Assembly: GCA_007123775.1 (NCBI GenBank)
Contig: SLGK01000088.1
Span: 1 to 64,000 of the forward strand
Source of the DNA: Anaerolineae bacterium
GTDB taxonomy: Bacteria > Chloroflexota > Anaerolineae > Promineifilales > Promineifilaceae
Length of the DNA: 64,000 bases
Direction of reading: 5' to 3'
Shown here piece by piece: positions 25,604-33,834 of this stretch. The notes under the pieces were generated by a model. That model did no database searches. It had not been told where the DNA came from and saw nothing but the letters and a program-made list of their open reading frames with translations. Position 1 is the stretch's first letter; every line of letters starts with the position of its first letter. Position numbers and translations under genes: made by a program.

Positions 25604-26413
25604 ATGAACGCAAACTTATTTGATTTGACTGGCCGCGTTGCCCTCGTCACCGGGGCGGCCGGGTTGTTGGGGCGGCAGCATTGTGACGCTCTGGCCGAAG
25701 CGGGAGCCAACGTGGTGGCGGCCGACCTGGATTTGGCCGCATGTCAGGCTCTCGCCGCCACGCTGCCCACGCCGTCGCTGGGGGCGGCCTTAAATGTGAC
25801 TGTGCCAGAATCGGTTACGGCCGTGTTAGACCAAACCCTCGACGCTTACGGCCGGGTAGACATTCTCATCAACAACGCGGCCATTGACGAAAAATTTGAG
25901 TCGCCCGCCCTGGCCGCCGAACAATCTCGCTTTGAAAATTACCCGCTGAACCTCTGGCTGCAATCGTTGGAGGTCAACTTAACCGGCGTCTTTCTCTGCG
26001 CCCAAACCATTGGGCGGCAAATGGCCGAAGCGGGCGGCGGCAGCATCATCAACATCGCCTCTACTTACGGCGTGGTCGCCCCTAATCAGGCCCTCTACCG
26101 GGATTTGGACGGTACGCAGCGTTTTTACAAATCGCCCGCCTACCCCACGACCAAAGGAGCGGTCCTGGCCTTTACCCGTTACCTGGCCGCCTATTGGGGC
26201 GACAAGGGAGTGCGCGTCAACGCCCTTTCTCCCGGCGGAGTGCAAAATGGGCAGGATGAGGGTTTTGTGGCCCGTTACGCCGAGCAGACGCCGTTGGGGC
26301 GCATGGCCCAGGCCACCGATTACAAAGGGGCGGTCCTTTTCCTGGCCAGCGACGCTTCGGCCTACATGACGGGAGCTAACCTGGTGGTAGATGGGGGGTG
26401 GACGATATGGTAG
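25604..26413 (+). CDS. short-chain dehydrogenase/reductase
   Basis: A 269-residue Rossmann-fold oxidoreductase. It has TGAAGLLGRQH (cofactor loop, near residue 16), INNAAID (near residue 92), IINIASTYG with the catalytic Ser region, and the active-site Y-x3-K in SPAYPTTKGA (near residue 180). It presumably oxidises or reduces a hydroxyl of the sugar intermediate. The ATG at 25604 matches the family start; an alternative TTG lies 12 bases upstream. Its last codons overlap the start of the phosphatase gene by seven bases, so the two are coupled. Confidence 0.87.
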   Translation: MNANLFDLTGRVALVTGAAGLLGRQHCDALAEAGANVVAADLDLAACQALAATLPTPSLGAALNVTVPESVTAVLDQTLDAYGRVDILINNAAIDEKFESPALAAEQSRFENYPLNLWLQSLEVNLTGVFLCAQTIGRQMAEAGGGSIINIASTYGVVAPNQALYRDLDGTQRFYKSPAYPTTKGAVLAFTRYLAAYWGDKGVRVNALSPGGVQNGQDEGFVARYAEQTPLGRMAQATDYKGAVLFLASDASAYMTGANLVVDGGWTIW

Positions 26414-26973
26414 ACAACGGCCGTTTCCATCCCGCACTCTTGACTAAAGCGGCCGGCGTTCGCCTGCTGCTGACCGACGTGGACGGCGTTTTGACCGACG
26501 GCGGCGTTTATTATTCGGCCACCGGTGAAGAGCTGAAGCGTTTTTCCCTGCGCGACGGCATGGGCGTGGAGCGACTGCGCCGGTTGGCCCAGATAGAGGT
26601 GGGCATTATCACCGGCGAAGCCTCGCCCGCTGTGGCCCGCCGCGCCGAGAAGCTGCAAATCAAGGAACTACATCTGGGCATCCGCGACAAAGCGGCCGTA
26701 TTAGATGAGATCCTGGCCCGCCGCGAGCTGCACCCTGACCAGATCGCCTACATCGGCGACGATACCAACGACCTGACTATCATGCAGCGCGTTGGCTTAA
26801 CAGCCGCGCCGGCCGATGCCTTTATCGCCGTACAGGCCGTTGTTGACTACGTCTGTCAACACCAGGGCGGGCATGGCGCTTTCCGTGAATTTGCCGAATG
26901 TATCCTGGTGGCCCGGCAATTGGTCAGGCAGCAGGCAAATGGCACAACGTATTCCGTATTGCGTACTCCGTAA
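26407..26973 (+). CDS. KdsC-like HAD-family sugar-acid phosphatase
   Basis: A 188-residue HAD hydrolase of the KdsC type: VRLLLTDVDGVLTDGG (nucleophile Asp and general-acid Asp near residue 20), GIITGEAS, and GDDTNDLTIMQRVGL near residue 115. KdsC removes phosphate from the 8- or 9-phosphate keto-sugar acid made by a KdsA/NeuB-type synthase. Here it precedes a NeuB homologue, which fits. The last eight residues (ending SVLRTP) are encoded by an intergenic word repeat, so the ancestral stop was probably lost. It overlaps the SDR gene by seven bases. Confidence 0.87.
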   Translation: MVDNGRFHPALLTKAAGVRLLLTDVDGVLTDGGVYYSATGEELKRFSLRDGMGVERLRRLAQIEVGIITGEASPAVARRAEKLQIKELHLGIRDKAAVLDEILARRELHPDQIAYIGDDTNDLTIMQRVGLTAAPADAFIAVQAVVDYVCQHQGGHGAFREFAECILVARQLVRQQANGTTYSVLRTP

Positions 26974-27030
26974 TGGGTCGCAGACTACCCCACACGCACT
27001 ACGAAATACGCACTACGAAAATCACGTCTA
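26950..27030 (+). repeat. intergenic word repeat, tacgcactacg family
   Basis: Words such as ccgtattgcgtactccg and acgcactacgaaatacgcac fill the space between the phosphatase gene and the AAGGAGG site of the synthase gene. The first words are translated as the phosphatase C-terminus. Confidence 0.55.
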
Positions 27031-27044
27031 TTCAAGGAGGAATT

Positions 27045-27965
27045 ATGTGGAATTTACCCCGTGTTCAGGTTGGCGACAGGTTTATCGGAGCCGGTGAGCC
27101 GGTCTTTATCATCGCCGAGATCGGTATCAATCATAACGGCTCGTTGGAGCTGGCCAAGAAGCTGATTGACGCCGCCATTTTTGCCGGTTGTGACGCCGTA
27201 AAATTTCAAAAGCGAACGCCGGAACTGTGCGTGCCCTATGACCAATGGTACGTGGACCGGGAGACCCCCTGGGGCCGCATGAGTTACATTGATTACAAAT
27301 ACAAAATCGAGTTTGGCTCGGCCGAATTTACCGAAATTGACGCCTACTGCCGCGAGCGGGGTATTTTCTGGTTCGCCTCCTGTTGGGACGAGCCATCGGT
27401 GGATTTTATCGAGCAGTTTGACCCGCCGCTTTACAAAGCAGCCTCGGCCTCATTGACCGACCTGGGGCTGCTGCGGCGGATGCAAGAGACGGGCAAGCCG
27501 CTCATGCTCTCCACCGGTATGTCTACAATGGCCGAAATTGAAACGGCCGTAGCCCACCTGGACACCGACAACTTACTCATTGCCCACAGCACCTCCAGTT
27601 ACCCCTGCCCCCTGGAAGAAGTAAACCTCCGTATGCTTAGCACCCTGGCCGGGCAGTTCCCCGATATTCCGGTCGGTTACTCCGGCCACGAAGTCGGTCT
27701 GGCCCCCAGTTGGGCCGCCATTGCCCTGGGCGCGACCTTTATTGAGCGACATATCACCCTGGACCGGGCTATGTGGGGCAGCGACCAGGCCGCTTCGGTC
27801 GAGGTCATGGGGATGCACCACCTGGTCCGCAACATCCGCGACATCGAAAAGTCGCTGGGCGACGGCGTGAAACAGGTTTATGCCAGCGAACTGTCCGCCC
27901 TCCGCAAATTGCGCCGCGTCGCCAGCAATGGGCATGGGCCGGTGGCGGCTGTGGCGGTTAAGTAG
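27045..27965 (+). CDS. NeuB/PseI-like N-acetylneuraminate synthase family protein lacking the SAF domain
   Basis: A 306-residue TIM-barrel synthase that should condense phosphoenolpyruvate with an aldose to give a keto-sugar acid. Motifs: FIIAEIGINHNGSLELAKKLIDAA near residue 20, DAVKFQKRTPE, the metal- and substrate-binding HSTSSYPCP near residue 188, and GYSGHEVGL and IERHITLDRAMWGSDQ (His and Asp ligands). Sialate synthases usually have about 345 residues with a C-terminal antifreeze-like (SAF) domain that closes the active site of the partner; here the protein ends soon after the barrel. It has a perfect AAGGAGG site. It marks the cluster as making a nonulosonate-like sugar, but substrate length is unknown. 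Confidence 0.87.
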   Translation: MWNLPRVQVGDRFIGAGEPVFIIAEIGINHNGSLELAKKLIDAAIFAGCDAVKFQKRTPELCVPYDQWYVDRETPWGRMSYIDYKYKIEFGSAEFTEIDAYCRERGIFWFASCWDEPSVDFIEQFDPPLYKAASASLTDLGLLRRMQETGKPLMLSTGMSTMAEIETAVAHLDTDNLLIAHSTSSYPCPLEEVNLRMLSTLAGQFPDIPVGYSGHEVGLAPSWAAIALGATFIERHITLDRAMWGSDQAASVEVMGMHHLVRNIRDIEKSLGDGVKQVYASELSALRKLRRVASNGHGPVAAVAVK

Positions 27966-27969
27966 GAAA

Positions 27970-28026
27970 ATATTGCGTAGTGCGTAGACGCTTTTACGCA
28001 CTACGCACTACGCACTACGCAATACG
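27970..28026 (+). repeat. tandem 7-base repeat and hairpin, tacgcac family
   Basis: Three direct copies of tacgcac (from about 27995) plus a final tacgcaata can pair with tattgcgtagtgcgta at 27971-27986. The hairpin fills the 63-base space between the synthase and the next gene. Confidence 0.65.
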
Positions 28027-28028
28027 CC

Positions 28029-29147
28029 ATGATGCGCTTACGCCAGCTAGACCCCGATAACCACCGCGACGTCAACCAGTTCGTCGAGTTCCCTTTTGCC
28101 CTGTATCGCGGCTGTCCCCAGTGGACGCCCCCTCTACGCCGCGCTGCCCGACAGATATTGGACCGGCGCCGCCATCCCTTTTACGCTCATTCAACGGCCG
28201 ATTTTTTCGTCGTCGAACGAGATGGGGCCACGATCGGCCGTATGGCTATGCTAGAAAACCGGCGCTACAACGATTTTCGCCAGAGCCGCGCCGCCTTCTT
28301 CGGCTACTTCGACGTGGTGGAAGAGATAGAAGTGGCGCGGATGCTCTTTGCCGCCGCTTTCGCCTGGGCACGGCAGCGTGGCCTCGACTGCATCATCGGC
28401 CCACGCGGGGTCATTGGCGTGGACGGTAGCGTTTTGGTCGAGGGTTTTGCCCACCGCGCCGCTCTGGCCATCCCCTATAATTATCCCTATTACGACGCTT
28501 TCATCCGAGACGCCGGTTTTCGTAAAAGCGCCGACCTACTTTCCGGCTATTTGCCGGCCAGCCACGCTATGCCGGAACGAATGCGGCGTATCGCCGATAA
28601 AGTGATGGCGCGGCGCGGCTTTCGTCTCAAATCGTTTCGCTCTAAGGCCGAAATCAAGCGCTGGCTGCCCCGCATCGTGGCGGTACATCAGGCCGCCTTC
28701 AGCCAGACGCGCAGCTATTACCCACCCACCGAGGCTGAGGTAGAAGAGGTGATCGGCACGCTGCTCCTGATCATTGATCCCCAACTGGTCAAATTGATTC
28801 TCGTGGAAGAAGAGATTGTTGGTTTTATTCTCGCCTTTCACGATATATCGGCCGGATTGCAGCGGGCCAACGGCAACCTGTTTCCCTTTGGCTGGTTTCA
28901 CATCTGGCGGGATAGACGGCGCACGCCCTGGGTAAACGTCAGCGCCGTGGGCCTGCTGCCCCAATACCAGGGGCTTGGGGCCAATGTCATGCTTTACGCC
29001 GAACTGGAAAAGATCATCCACCAATCCCAATTCGCCCACGTGGAGGTGATTCAAGTGGACGAGGCCAACAGCCGCAGCCGGGCGGACATGGAACATATCG
29101 GCGTGCAGTGGTACAAGCGACACCGGCATTATCAAATCGATCTATGA
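28029..29147 (+). CDS. GNAT-like acyltransferase family protein
   Basis: A 372-residue protein whose C-terminal part looks like a GNAT acetyltransferase core: LVEEEIVGFILAFHDIS, then WVNVSAVGLLPQYQGLGANVMLYAEL (acetyl-CoA-binding loop Q-x-x-G-x-G/A, near residue 315). The N-terminal part has a second related fold (FFVVERDGATIGRMAML, GFRKSADLLSGYL). Similar proteins in glycan loci are annotated as hypothetical N-acetyltransferases. N-acylation of the amino group introduced by the aminotransferase would fit but is inference. The start is one of two adjacent ATGs (28029 or 28032). Confidence 0.65.
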   Translation: MMRLRQLDPDNHRDVNQFVEFPFALYRGCPQWTPPLRRAARQILDRRRHPFYAHSTADFFVVERDGATIGRMAMLENRRYNDFRQSRAAFFGYFDVVEEIEVARMLFAAAFAWARQRGLDCIIGPRGVIGVDGSVLVEGFAHRAALAIPYNYPYYDAFIRDAGFRKSADLLSGYLPASHAMPERMRRIADKVMARRGFRLKSFRSKAEIKRWLPRIVAVHQAAFSQTRSYYPPTEAEVEEVIGTLLLIIDPQLVKLILVEEEIVGFILAFHDISAGLQRANGNLFPFGWFHIWRDRRRTPWVNVSAVGLLPQYQGLGANVMLYAELEKIIHQSQFAHVEVIQVDEANSRSRADMEHIGVQWYKRHRHYQIDL

Positions 29148-29154
29148 GGTGCAG

Positions 29155-30117
29155 ATGATTGACGAAAGCGCGTTAAAGGGTGGCGGTTGGTCATTGCCGA
29201 ACAGACCGGCCCCACCCCCTCTGTTGGCCAAAAGCTGGCAGTTAACCGCCCACGAGCGGCTGGATTGGGCCTACCGTCTGTCGCCCCGGCTGACCATTGA
29301 CGACCAATCTCGCTTGCTTTTTCTGAGCGATTGTCACCGGGGGAACAACGGCTGTACCGACATCTTCAAGCCGAACAAAGCCCTCTTTATGCACATCCTG
29401 AACGACCATTTTGAGCGGGGCTACCATTACGTGGAGGTCGGCGATGGGGATGAGCTGTGGCAGAATCGGGATTTTACGGCCGTTTACCGGGCACATCGGG
29501 ACGTGTACGATCTACTCCATCGCTTCCACGCTCAGAACCGGCTCTCGCTGCTGCAAGGCAATCACGATTCGCCCGGCCGTTTGTTTGATCCGGTATCTAA
29601 AGACGGGCTGCCTACCTATCAAGGGTTGGTTTTGCACTATGCGCCCGCCCGGTTAGAGATATTCGTCACGCACGGCCATCAGGCCGCGCTGGGCGCAGAT
29701 CGCTACTGGCCGTTCAACCGCTGGATGGCACGTGCCGTGTGGAAATGGCTGCAACAGATTGGCTTTTTGCCCTGGCAGCATCTTAACGCACCTGAACCAG
29801 ACTTGCCCGAACCCCATTATTTGGCCTCCGTGCCGCGCTGGATTGGCTACCGGTTGCTGCACCCGGCACGTAATGTGGAGCGGACAATCCGCGATTGGAC
29901 GGCCGTTCGCCAGCGGTGGATCATCTGTGGCCACACCCACCTGGTCGCCTGCCCACGACCAGGGGAAACACCTTACTTTAACACGGGCAGTTGCGTCAAT
30001 CCCGGTTTTATTACCGGGATTGAAATAGCCAACGGCCAGGCGCGGCTGATTATGTGGTCGGAGGCCAACGGCCGTTGTCGGCAAACAACCCTGCGTGCCC
30101 TGCCGCTGACCGATTAA
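29155..30117 (+). CDS. calcineurin-like metallophosphoesterase
   Basis: A 320-residue enzyme with the metallophosphoesterase motifs in order: LFLSDCHRGNNG (Asp and His, near residue 58), YVEVGDGDELWQ (GD-x-x-E/D), LLQGNHDSPG (GNHD), THGHQAALG and IICGHTHL (GH-x-H). It likely acts on a small phosphate ester or lipid-linked pyrophosphate in the cytoplasm. In this operon a role on a sugar- or lipid-phosphate is plausible. Start at the ATG 29155 after a TGAGGTG site; a GTG two codons upstream is possible. It begins eight bases after the GNAT stop. Confidence 0.8.
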   Translation: MIDESALKGGGWSLPNRPAPPPLLAKSWQLTAHERLDWAYRLSPRLTIDDQSRLLFLSDCHRGNNGCTDIFKPNKALFMHILNDHFERGYHYVEVGDGDELWQNRDFTAVYRAHRDVYDLLHRFHAQNRLSLLQGNHDSPGRLFDPVSKDGLPTYQGLVLHYAPARLEIFVTHGHQAALGADRYWPFNRWMARAVWKWLQQIGFLPWQHLNAPEPDLPEPHYLASVPRWIGYRLLHPARNVERTIRDWTAVRQRWIICGHTHLVACPRPGETPYFNTGSCVNPGFITGIEIANGQARLIMWSEANGRCRQTTLRALPLTD

Positions 30118-30136
30118 CCCTTTGGGAGGAAACAAA

Positions 30137-31057
30137 ATGCACGACAATTACGACCTGATGCGCCACAGCTTGCAGACAAATGGGTACGCCGTTATCCGGG
30201 GGCTGCTCTCCCAGGAAACGGCCGCAGCATATGTGGCTAAACTGGAAGCGCTGTCCGGCTTTCGCCGTACCGACTATGCCCAAACGACGCAAAAGAAAGG
30301 GCTGAGCAAGCGAGGACTGAGCGCGGCCTGGTACCAGCCCGATGGCGTGACGCAGAACCGGGATTTTTGGCCCCTCATCTTTAACGAACGGTTGTTAACG
30401 GCCGTGAAGACCATGCTTCACCCAGAAATTCGCTACCTGCAGCACAGCGATTTGCACGTCGGCTTCTCAGCCATTTCCTGGCACCGGGACAGCGTCAGCC
30501 GCTACTACGGCATTGGGCCGGATTGGGACGAGTCGGACGCGCCGTACAAGATTGTGCGGGTGGGCATTTACCTGCAAACCTACGCCGAGAGCCGGTTTCG
30601 CCTGGGCTTTATTCCCGGTAGCCACCGTTTTAGCGGCCAGATCACCAGCCGCCAACGCTGGACCGAGGCCAAACTCCGCTGGTTGGGGGCATTGAGCTAC
30701 CTCTTCACCAGCCTGCAAATGTGGGCGGCCAACGCCGACTGGATCGCCACCGAGCCGGGCGACTGCATCATCTTCGACCCGCGCACGATTCATTCCGGCA
30801 GCGCCATTATTGGGCCGAAATACTCCATCTTTCTGGCTTATGGCCTGGAGAACAAACATTTTTATAATCACCACAACTATTACCGCCAAACGCGACCAGA
30901 ATTAGGTTACAAAGAGATGCCAAAAGAGTTAGTAGAAAAGCTGACCGCAGCCAACCTGTACCAGGAGCAAATGCCCGTTTACAACCAGATTGACGGGGCC
31001 TGGACGCCGCCTGCGCTTATCAAGAATATCGTGGCGCAGCGGGTGAAGTCGACGTGA
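30137..31057 (+). CDS. phytanoyl-CoA dioxygenase (PhyH) family protein
   Basis: A 306-residue Fe(II)/2-oxoglutarate-type oxygenase. The iron-binding His-x-Asp lies in SWHRDSVS (near residue 117) and the distal His in IFDPRTIHSGSA (near residue 222). LGFIPGSHRFSGQ is the typical double-stranded beta-helix region. PhyH enzymes hydroxylate lipids, sugars and antibiotic precursors. As the last gene of the cluster it may hydroxylate the finished sugar or lipid (inference). Start at ATG 30137 with a GGGAGGA site. Confidence 0.82.
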   Translation: MHDNYDLMRHSLQTNGYAVIRGLLSQETAAAYVAKLEALSGFRRTDYAQTTQKKGLSKRGLSAAWYQPDGVTQNRDFWPLIFNERLLTAVKTMLHPEIRYLQHSDLHVGFSAISWHRDSVSRYYGIGPDWDESDAPYKIVRVGIYLQTYAESRFRLGFIPGSHRFSGQITSRQRWTEAKLRWLGALSYLFTSLQMWAANADWIATEPGDCIIFDPRTIHSGSAIIGPKYSIFLAYGLENKHFYNHHNYYRQTRPELGYKEMPKELVEKLTAANLYQEQMPVYNQIDGAWTPPALIKNIVAQRVKST

Positions 31058-31208
31058 GTGTGCCGAAGCCCACCTAACGCGTGTTGTTCCCGGCAAATCG
31101 CCCTTTCGGGTTGCTTTTGTCTGTCCGGACAACAACTAGCGTTGCCCCACTCCAGCCAAGAGGCAAAATTCTTAGCCGCGTAACAGCCAAGTTTACGATC
31201 ATTTGTTA

Positions 31209-31237
31209 TTGACACGCAGGACTCATCACGTTACAAT
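31209..31237 (+). promoter_or_regulatory. strong sigma-70-type promoter of the tetR-ABC unit
   Basis: A perfect -35 TTGACA (31209-31214), a 17-base spacer, and -10 TACAAT (31232-31237). Transcription should begin near 31244, inside the palindrome described next. Confidence 0.75.
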
Positions 31238-31241
31238 AATC

Positions 31242-31261
31242 TTGATTGAATGATCAATCAA
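31242..31261 (+). promoter_or_regulatory. TetR-type operator palindrome
   Basis: A perfect inverted repeat, TTGATTGA (31242-31249) and TCAATCAA (31254-31261) separated by ATGA, lies directly after the -10 box. This is where a repressor would block transcription. It is very probably the autoregulatory site of the TetR protein encoded just downstream. Confidence 0.7.
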
Positions 31262-31279
31262 CTGTGTGGATATTTTGGC

Positions 31280-31885
31280 ATGAGTGAATCAGACCCTAAC
31301 CGCCGTCAGGAAATTATCGCCGCCGCCCGCCGCGTCTTTGCCCGGCACGGCTTCCACAAGGCATCCATCAAACAAATCGCGCAGGAAGCTAACCTGAAAT
31401 CGGCCGCGCTCATTTACTGGTATTTTGCTAACAAAGAAGAACTGCTAGACGCCGTTATCGGCGACACCTCGCCGGCGCTGGCCCAGTTGAACGAGCAGGC
31501 AGAGGCGCTGATGGAGATACCGCCGGATACGCTGCTGCCAATGTTTGCCCGGCTGCACCTTAGTACCTTTGACCAGGCGGAAAACCGGCAGCTTTTCCGG
31601 CTGATCATCTCGGAAATAGGGCAGAACGAGATGGTCTCGCAGCGCATTGCCCAGGCGGCCAGCTTTGCCCTCTCCTTTCTGCAACAATACCTGGCGCGGC
31701 AGGTGGCGTTGGGCCGGCTGCGAGCGCACGATACCGCGGTGTCAGCCCGGAGCTTCATGGGCCTCGTCATGGTCTACGCGCTGCACCAGGAACTACTGCC
31801 AACGCTCACCCCTCCCCTACCCGACGTAGACCATTTCATAGATGAAGCGTTGCGGATTTTCCTCGACGGCTTGCAGGCCACATAA
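31280..31885 (+). CDS. TetR-family transcriptional regulator
   Basis: A 201-residue repressor. The N-terminal helix-turn-helix is clear: RRQEIIAAARRVFARHGFHKASIKQIAQEANLKSAALIYWYFANKEELL is the standard TetR layout (residues 8-56). The remaining residues form a helical ligand-binding domain. It is followed by a two-gene ABC exporter on the same strand, the usual target of such regulators. The ATG at 31280 is preferred because the ATG at 31250 lies within the palindromic operator. If transcripts here are nearly leaderless the longer form is possible. Confidence 0.9.
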   Translation: MSESDPNRRQEIIAAARRVFARHGFHKASIKQIAQEANLKSAALIYWYFANKEELLDAVIGDTSPALAQLNEQAEALMEIPPDTLLPMFARLHLSTFDQAENRQLFRLIISEIGQNEMVSQRIAQAASFALSFLQQYLARQVALGRLRAHDTAVSARSFMGLVMVYALHQELLPTLTPPLPDVDHFIDEALRIFLDGLQAT

Positions 31886-31911
31886 GGCTCTTTGGGTATT
31901 TGCGGGGTTCG

Positions 31912-31972
31912 CACGTATTGTGTAGTGCGTAGCACTTACTCGTTACGCAATACGCACTACGCAACACATATG
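31912..31972 (+). repeat. intergenic hairpin, tacgcactacg family
   Basis: The word tattgtgtagtgcgta (from about 31917) is inversely repeated as tacgcactacgcaacaca (from about 31951), forming a hairpin between the tetR gene and the ABC ATPase gene. The GAGGAGG ribosome site of the ATPase follows after it. Confidence 0.6.
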
Positions 31973-31995
31973 CCAGACTTACGAGGAGGCAACGG

Positions 31996-32880
31996 ATGTC
32001 GCAACCAATAGCAGAAAGTGGCTACGCCATTGTGTTAGAGAAGCTGGTGAAGCATTACGGCCGTATCGAAGCGCTCAAAGGGGTCAGCCTGAACATCCCG
32101 CGCGGGCAGATATTTGGCCTGCTGGGGTCTAACGGGGCCGGCAAGACAACGCTGCTGCGGGCTTTGGTGGGAGCTGTCCGGCCCAGCGACGGCCGTATCT
32201 CCGTACTGGGCCTCAATCCCCAGCAAGAGACGCGCCAGGTGCGCCGGCTGGTCGGCTACATGCCCCAACAGCCGGCCTTATACGAAGATTTGTCGGCCAG
32301 AGAAAACGTTCTCTTTTTTGCCCGTGCCCACCACGCCCCCCACCTGGCGCAGCGGGTAGATGAAGCGCTGGCCTTCACCGATTTGACCGGCCGCCAGCAT
32401 GACCCGGTTCACACCTTTTCCGGCGGCATGAAGCAGCGCGTCTCGCTGGCCTGCGCCCTGGTACACAAGCCCCAACTGCTGCTGCTGGATGAGCCGTCGG
32501 CCGGCGTGGACCCCCGGCTGCGGGAAAGCTTCTGGCACCATTTTCGGGAGCTGGCGCGGCAGGGGACGACCATTCTTGTCAGCACCCACCAACTGGATGA
32601 GGTGCTGCACTGCGACCAGGTAGCGGTGCTGCGGCAGGGAACGTTATTGGCCTGCGATACGCCGCGCCGCCTGCTACAGCGGGGGCAGGCGACCATCACC
32701 ATCTGGCAAAATGGGCAGCCCCACCAGTCTACCGTCAGCGATTATCCCCAGGCGCTGCCAGAGTTGTTACGGCCGTTCTGCCTGGATACGGCCGTGACCC
32801 GCATTGAAGTCGAGCCGGAAACGTTAGAAGCGGTCATCTTGCGCCTGATTAACGAGACGACAGCGGAGGCCGTCACGTGA
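31996..32880 (+). CDS. ABC transporter ATP-binding protein
   Basis: A 294-residue ATPase of the drug/multidrug (CcmA-like) class. Walker A GSNGAGKTT (near residue 43), Q-loop YMPQQPALYED, signature FSGGMKQRVSLA (near residue 138), Walker B LLLLDEPSAG and the switch His in STHQLDEVL are all intact. A 70-residue C-terminal extension follows. It forms an exporter with the permease translated from the overlapping GTGA. TetR control suggests export of an inducer-like or toxic compound. Confidence 0.9.
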   Translation: MSQPIAESGYAIVLEKLVKHYGRIEALKGVSLNIPRGQIFGLLGSNGAGKTTLLRALVGAVRPSDGRISVLGLNPQQETRQVRRLVGYMPQQPALYEDLSARENVLFFARAHHAPHLAQRVDEALAFTDLTGRQHDPVHTFSGGMKQRVSLACALVHKPQLLLLDEPSAGVDPRLRESFWHHFRELARQGTTILVSTHQLDEVLHCDQVAVLRQGTLLACDTPRRLLQRGQATITIWQNGQPHQSTVSDYPQALPELLRPFCLDTAVTRIEVEPETLEAVILRLINETTAEAVT

Positions 32881-33638
32881 ACGAAGCACTTCTCTCCCCG
32901 AACCGTGTTATCGCCGTGGCCGGGCGTGTCCTGCGCCAGTTGCGCCACGACCATCGCTTTTTGGGCCTGTCGCTGGCGGCCCCGGTAATTACCACCTACC
33001 TGCTCAAAGTCTTGTTTGATGCCGCGGCCAACCCCTTTTACGATCCTACCGAGTTCATCGTGGTCTACGGCGCCTTTATCGTCCACTTTCTGACCTACGT
33101 CCTGAGCGTCATTGCCCTGGTGCGAGAACGAACCAAGGGCACGCTGGCCCGCATGTTTATCAGCGGCTACCGGCAGTCAGAAATTGTGGGCGGCTACCTG
33201 CTGGCCTATTCGCTGCTGGCTACGCTGCAAAGCCTGCTCGTTCTAGGCACTATTCAAATCCTGTTTACGCTGGATTACAGCCTGGCCCAATTTGCCTCCA
33301 TTTATCTCATCATCTGGCTGCTGGCGGTGTGCAGCGTGGCCCTGGGCATCTTTGTTTCCAATTTTGCCCGCAACGAGGGTCAGGCCGTGCCTTTTATTCC
33401 GCTGATGATCCTGCCCTCGGCTTTCCTGTCGGGCATTCTCATCCCGGTGGACCAGTTGGCGGCGTGGGCGCAGTGGCTGAGCTTCCTCACGCCCCTGTTT
33501 TACGCCAACGAGTCGCTGCTGACCTTGATTGAACCGGGCGGCGTCATGGCCAGTAATCGGGCGGCGGTCGTAGGATTGGCGGGCTATGGCGCGGCGATTC
33601 TGTTGCTTTCTAATCTCACGCTGCGTGAGCTGGAATAG
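32877..33638 (+). CDS. ABC-2 type transporter permease
   Basis: A 253-residue membrane protein with six hydrophobic segments in the ABC-2 arrangement. A short N-terminal cytoplasmic part (VLRQLRHDHRFLGLSLAAPV) precedes helix 1, and a conserved ERTKGTLARMFISGYRQSEIVGG loop follows helix 2. A GTG start overlaps the ATPase stop (GTGA), so the two subunits are coupled. It is a half-size permease and probably works as a dimer. Substrate not evident. Confidence 0.88.
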   Translation: MNEALLSPNRVIAVAGRVLRQLRHDHRFLGLSLAAPVITTYLLKVLFDAAANPFYDPTEFIVVYGAFIVHFLTYVLSVIALVRERTKGTLARMFISGYRQSEIVGGYLLAYSLLATLQSLLVLGTIQILFTLDYSLAQFASIYLIIWLLAVCSVALGIFVSNFARNEGQAVPFIPLMILPSAFLSGILIPVDQLAAWAQWLSFLTPLFYANESLLTLIEPGGVMASNRAAVVGLAGYGAAILLLSNLTLRELE

Positions 33639-33834
33639 CCGGGGTGACTTGCTTCTGCCGCTGTGAGAGCGTTTCCGGCCCATAGGGGCGAGCAATGAGG
33701 AGCCAGCTCGAGGCGTAAGCCAGCCAAAAATAGAACTAGAGAACGCGCCATTGTTTGCCAATCATTTTCACTCCTGAATTTTGAGGCCGATGTCAATGGA
33801 CGGTAATCAGTTTTCAATGGCCCATTCCCGCTTT

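Noticed and set aside
27970-28026. A short CRISPR-like array
   Set aside because: The repeats are 7-base tandem words with no spacers, and they form a hairpin. They belong to the intergenic word-repeat class.
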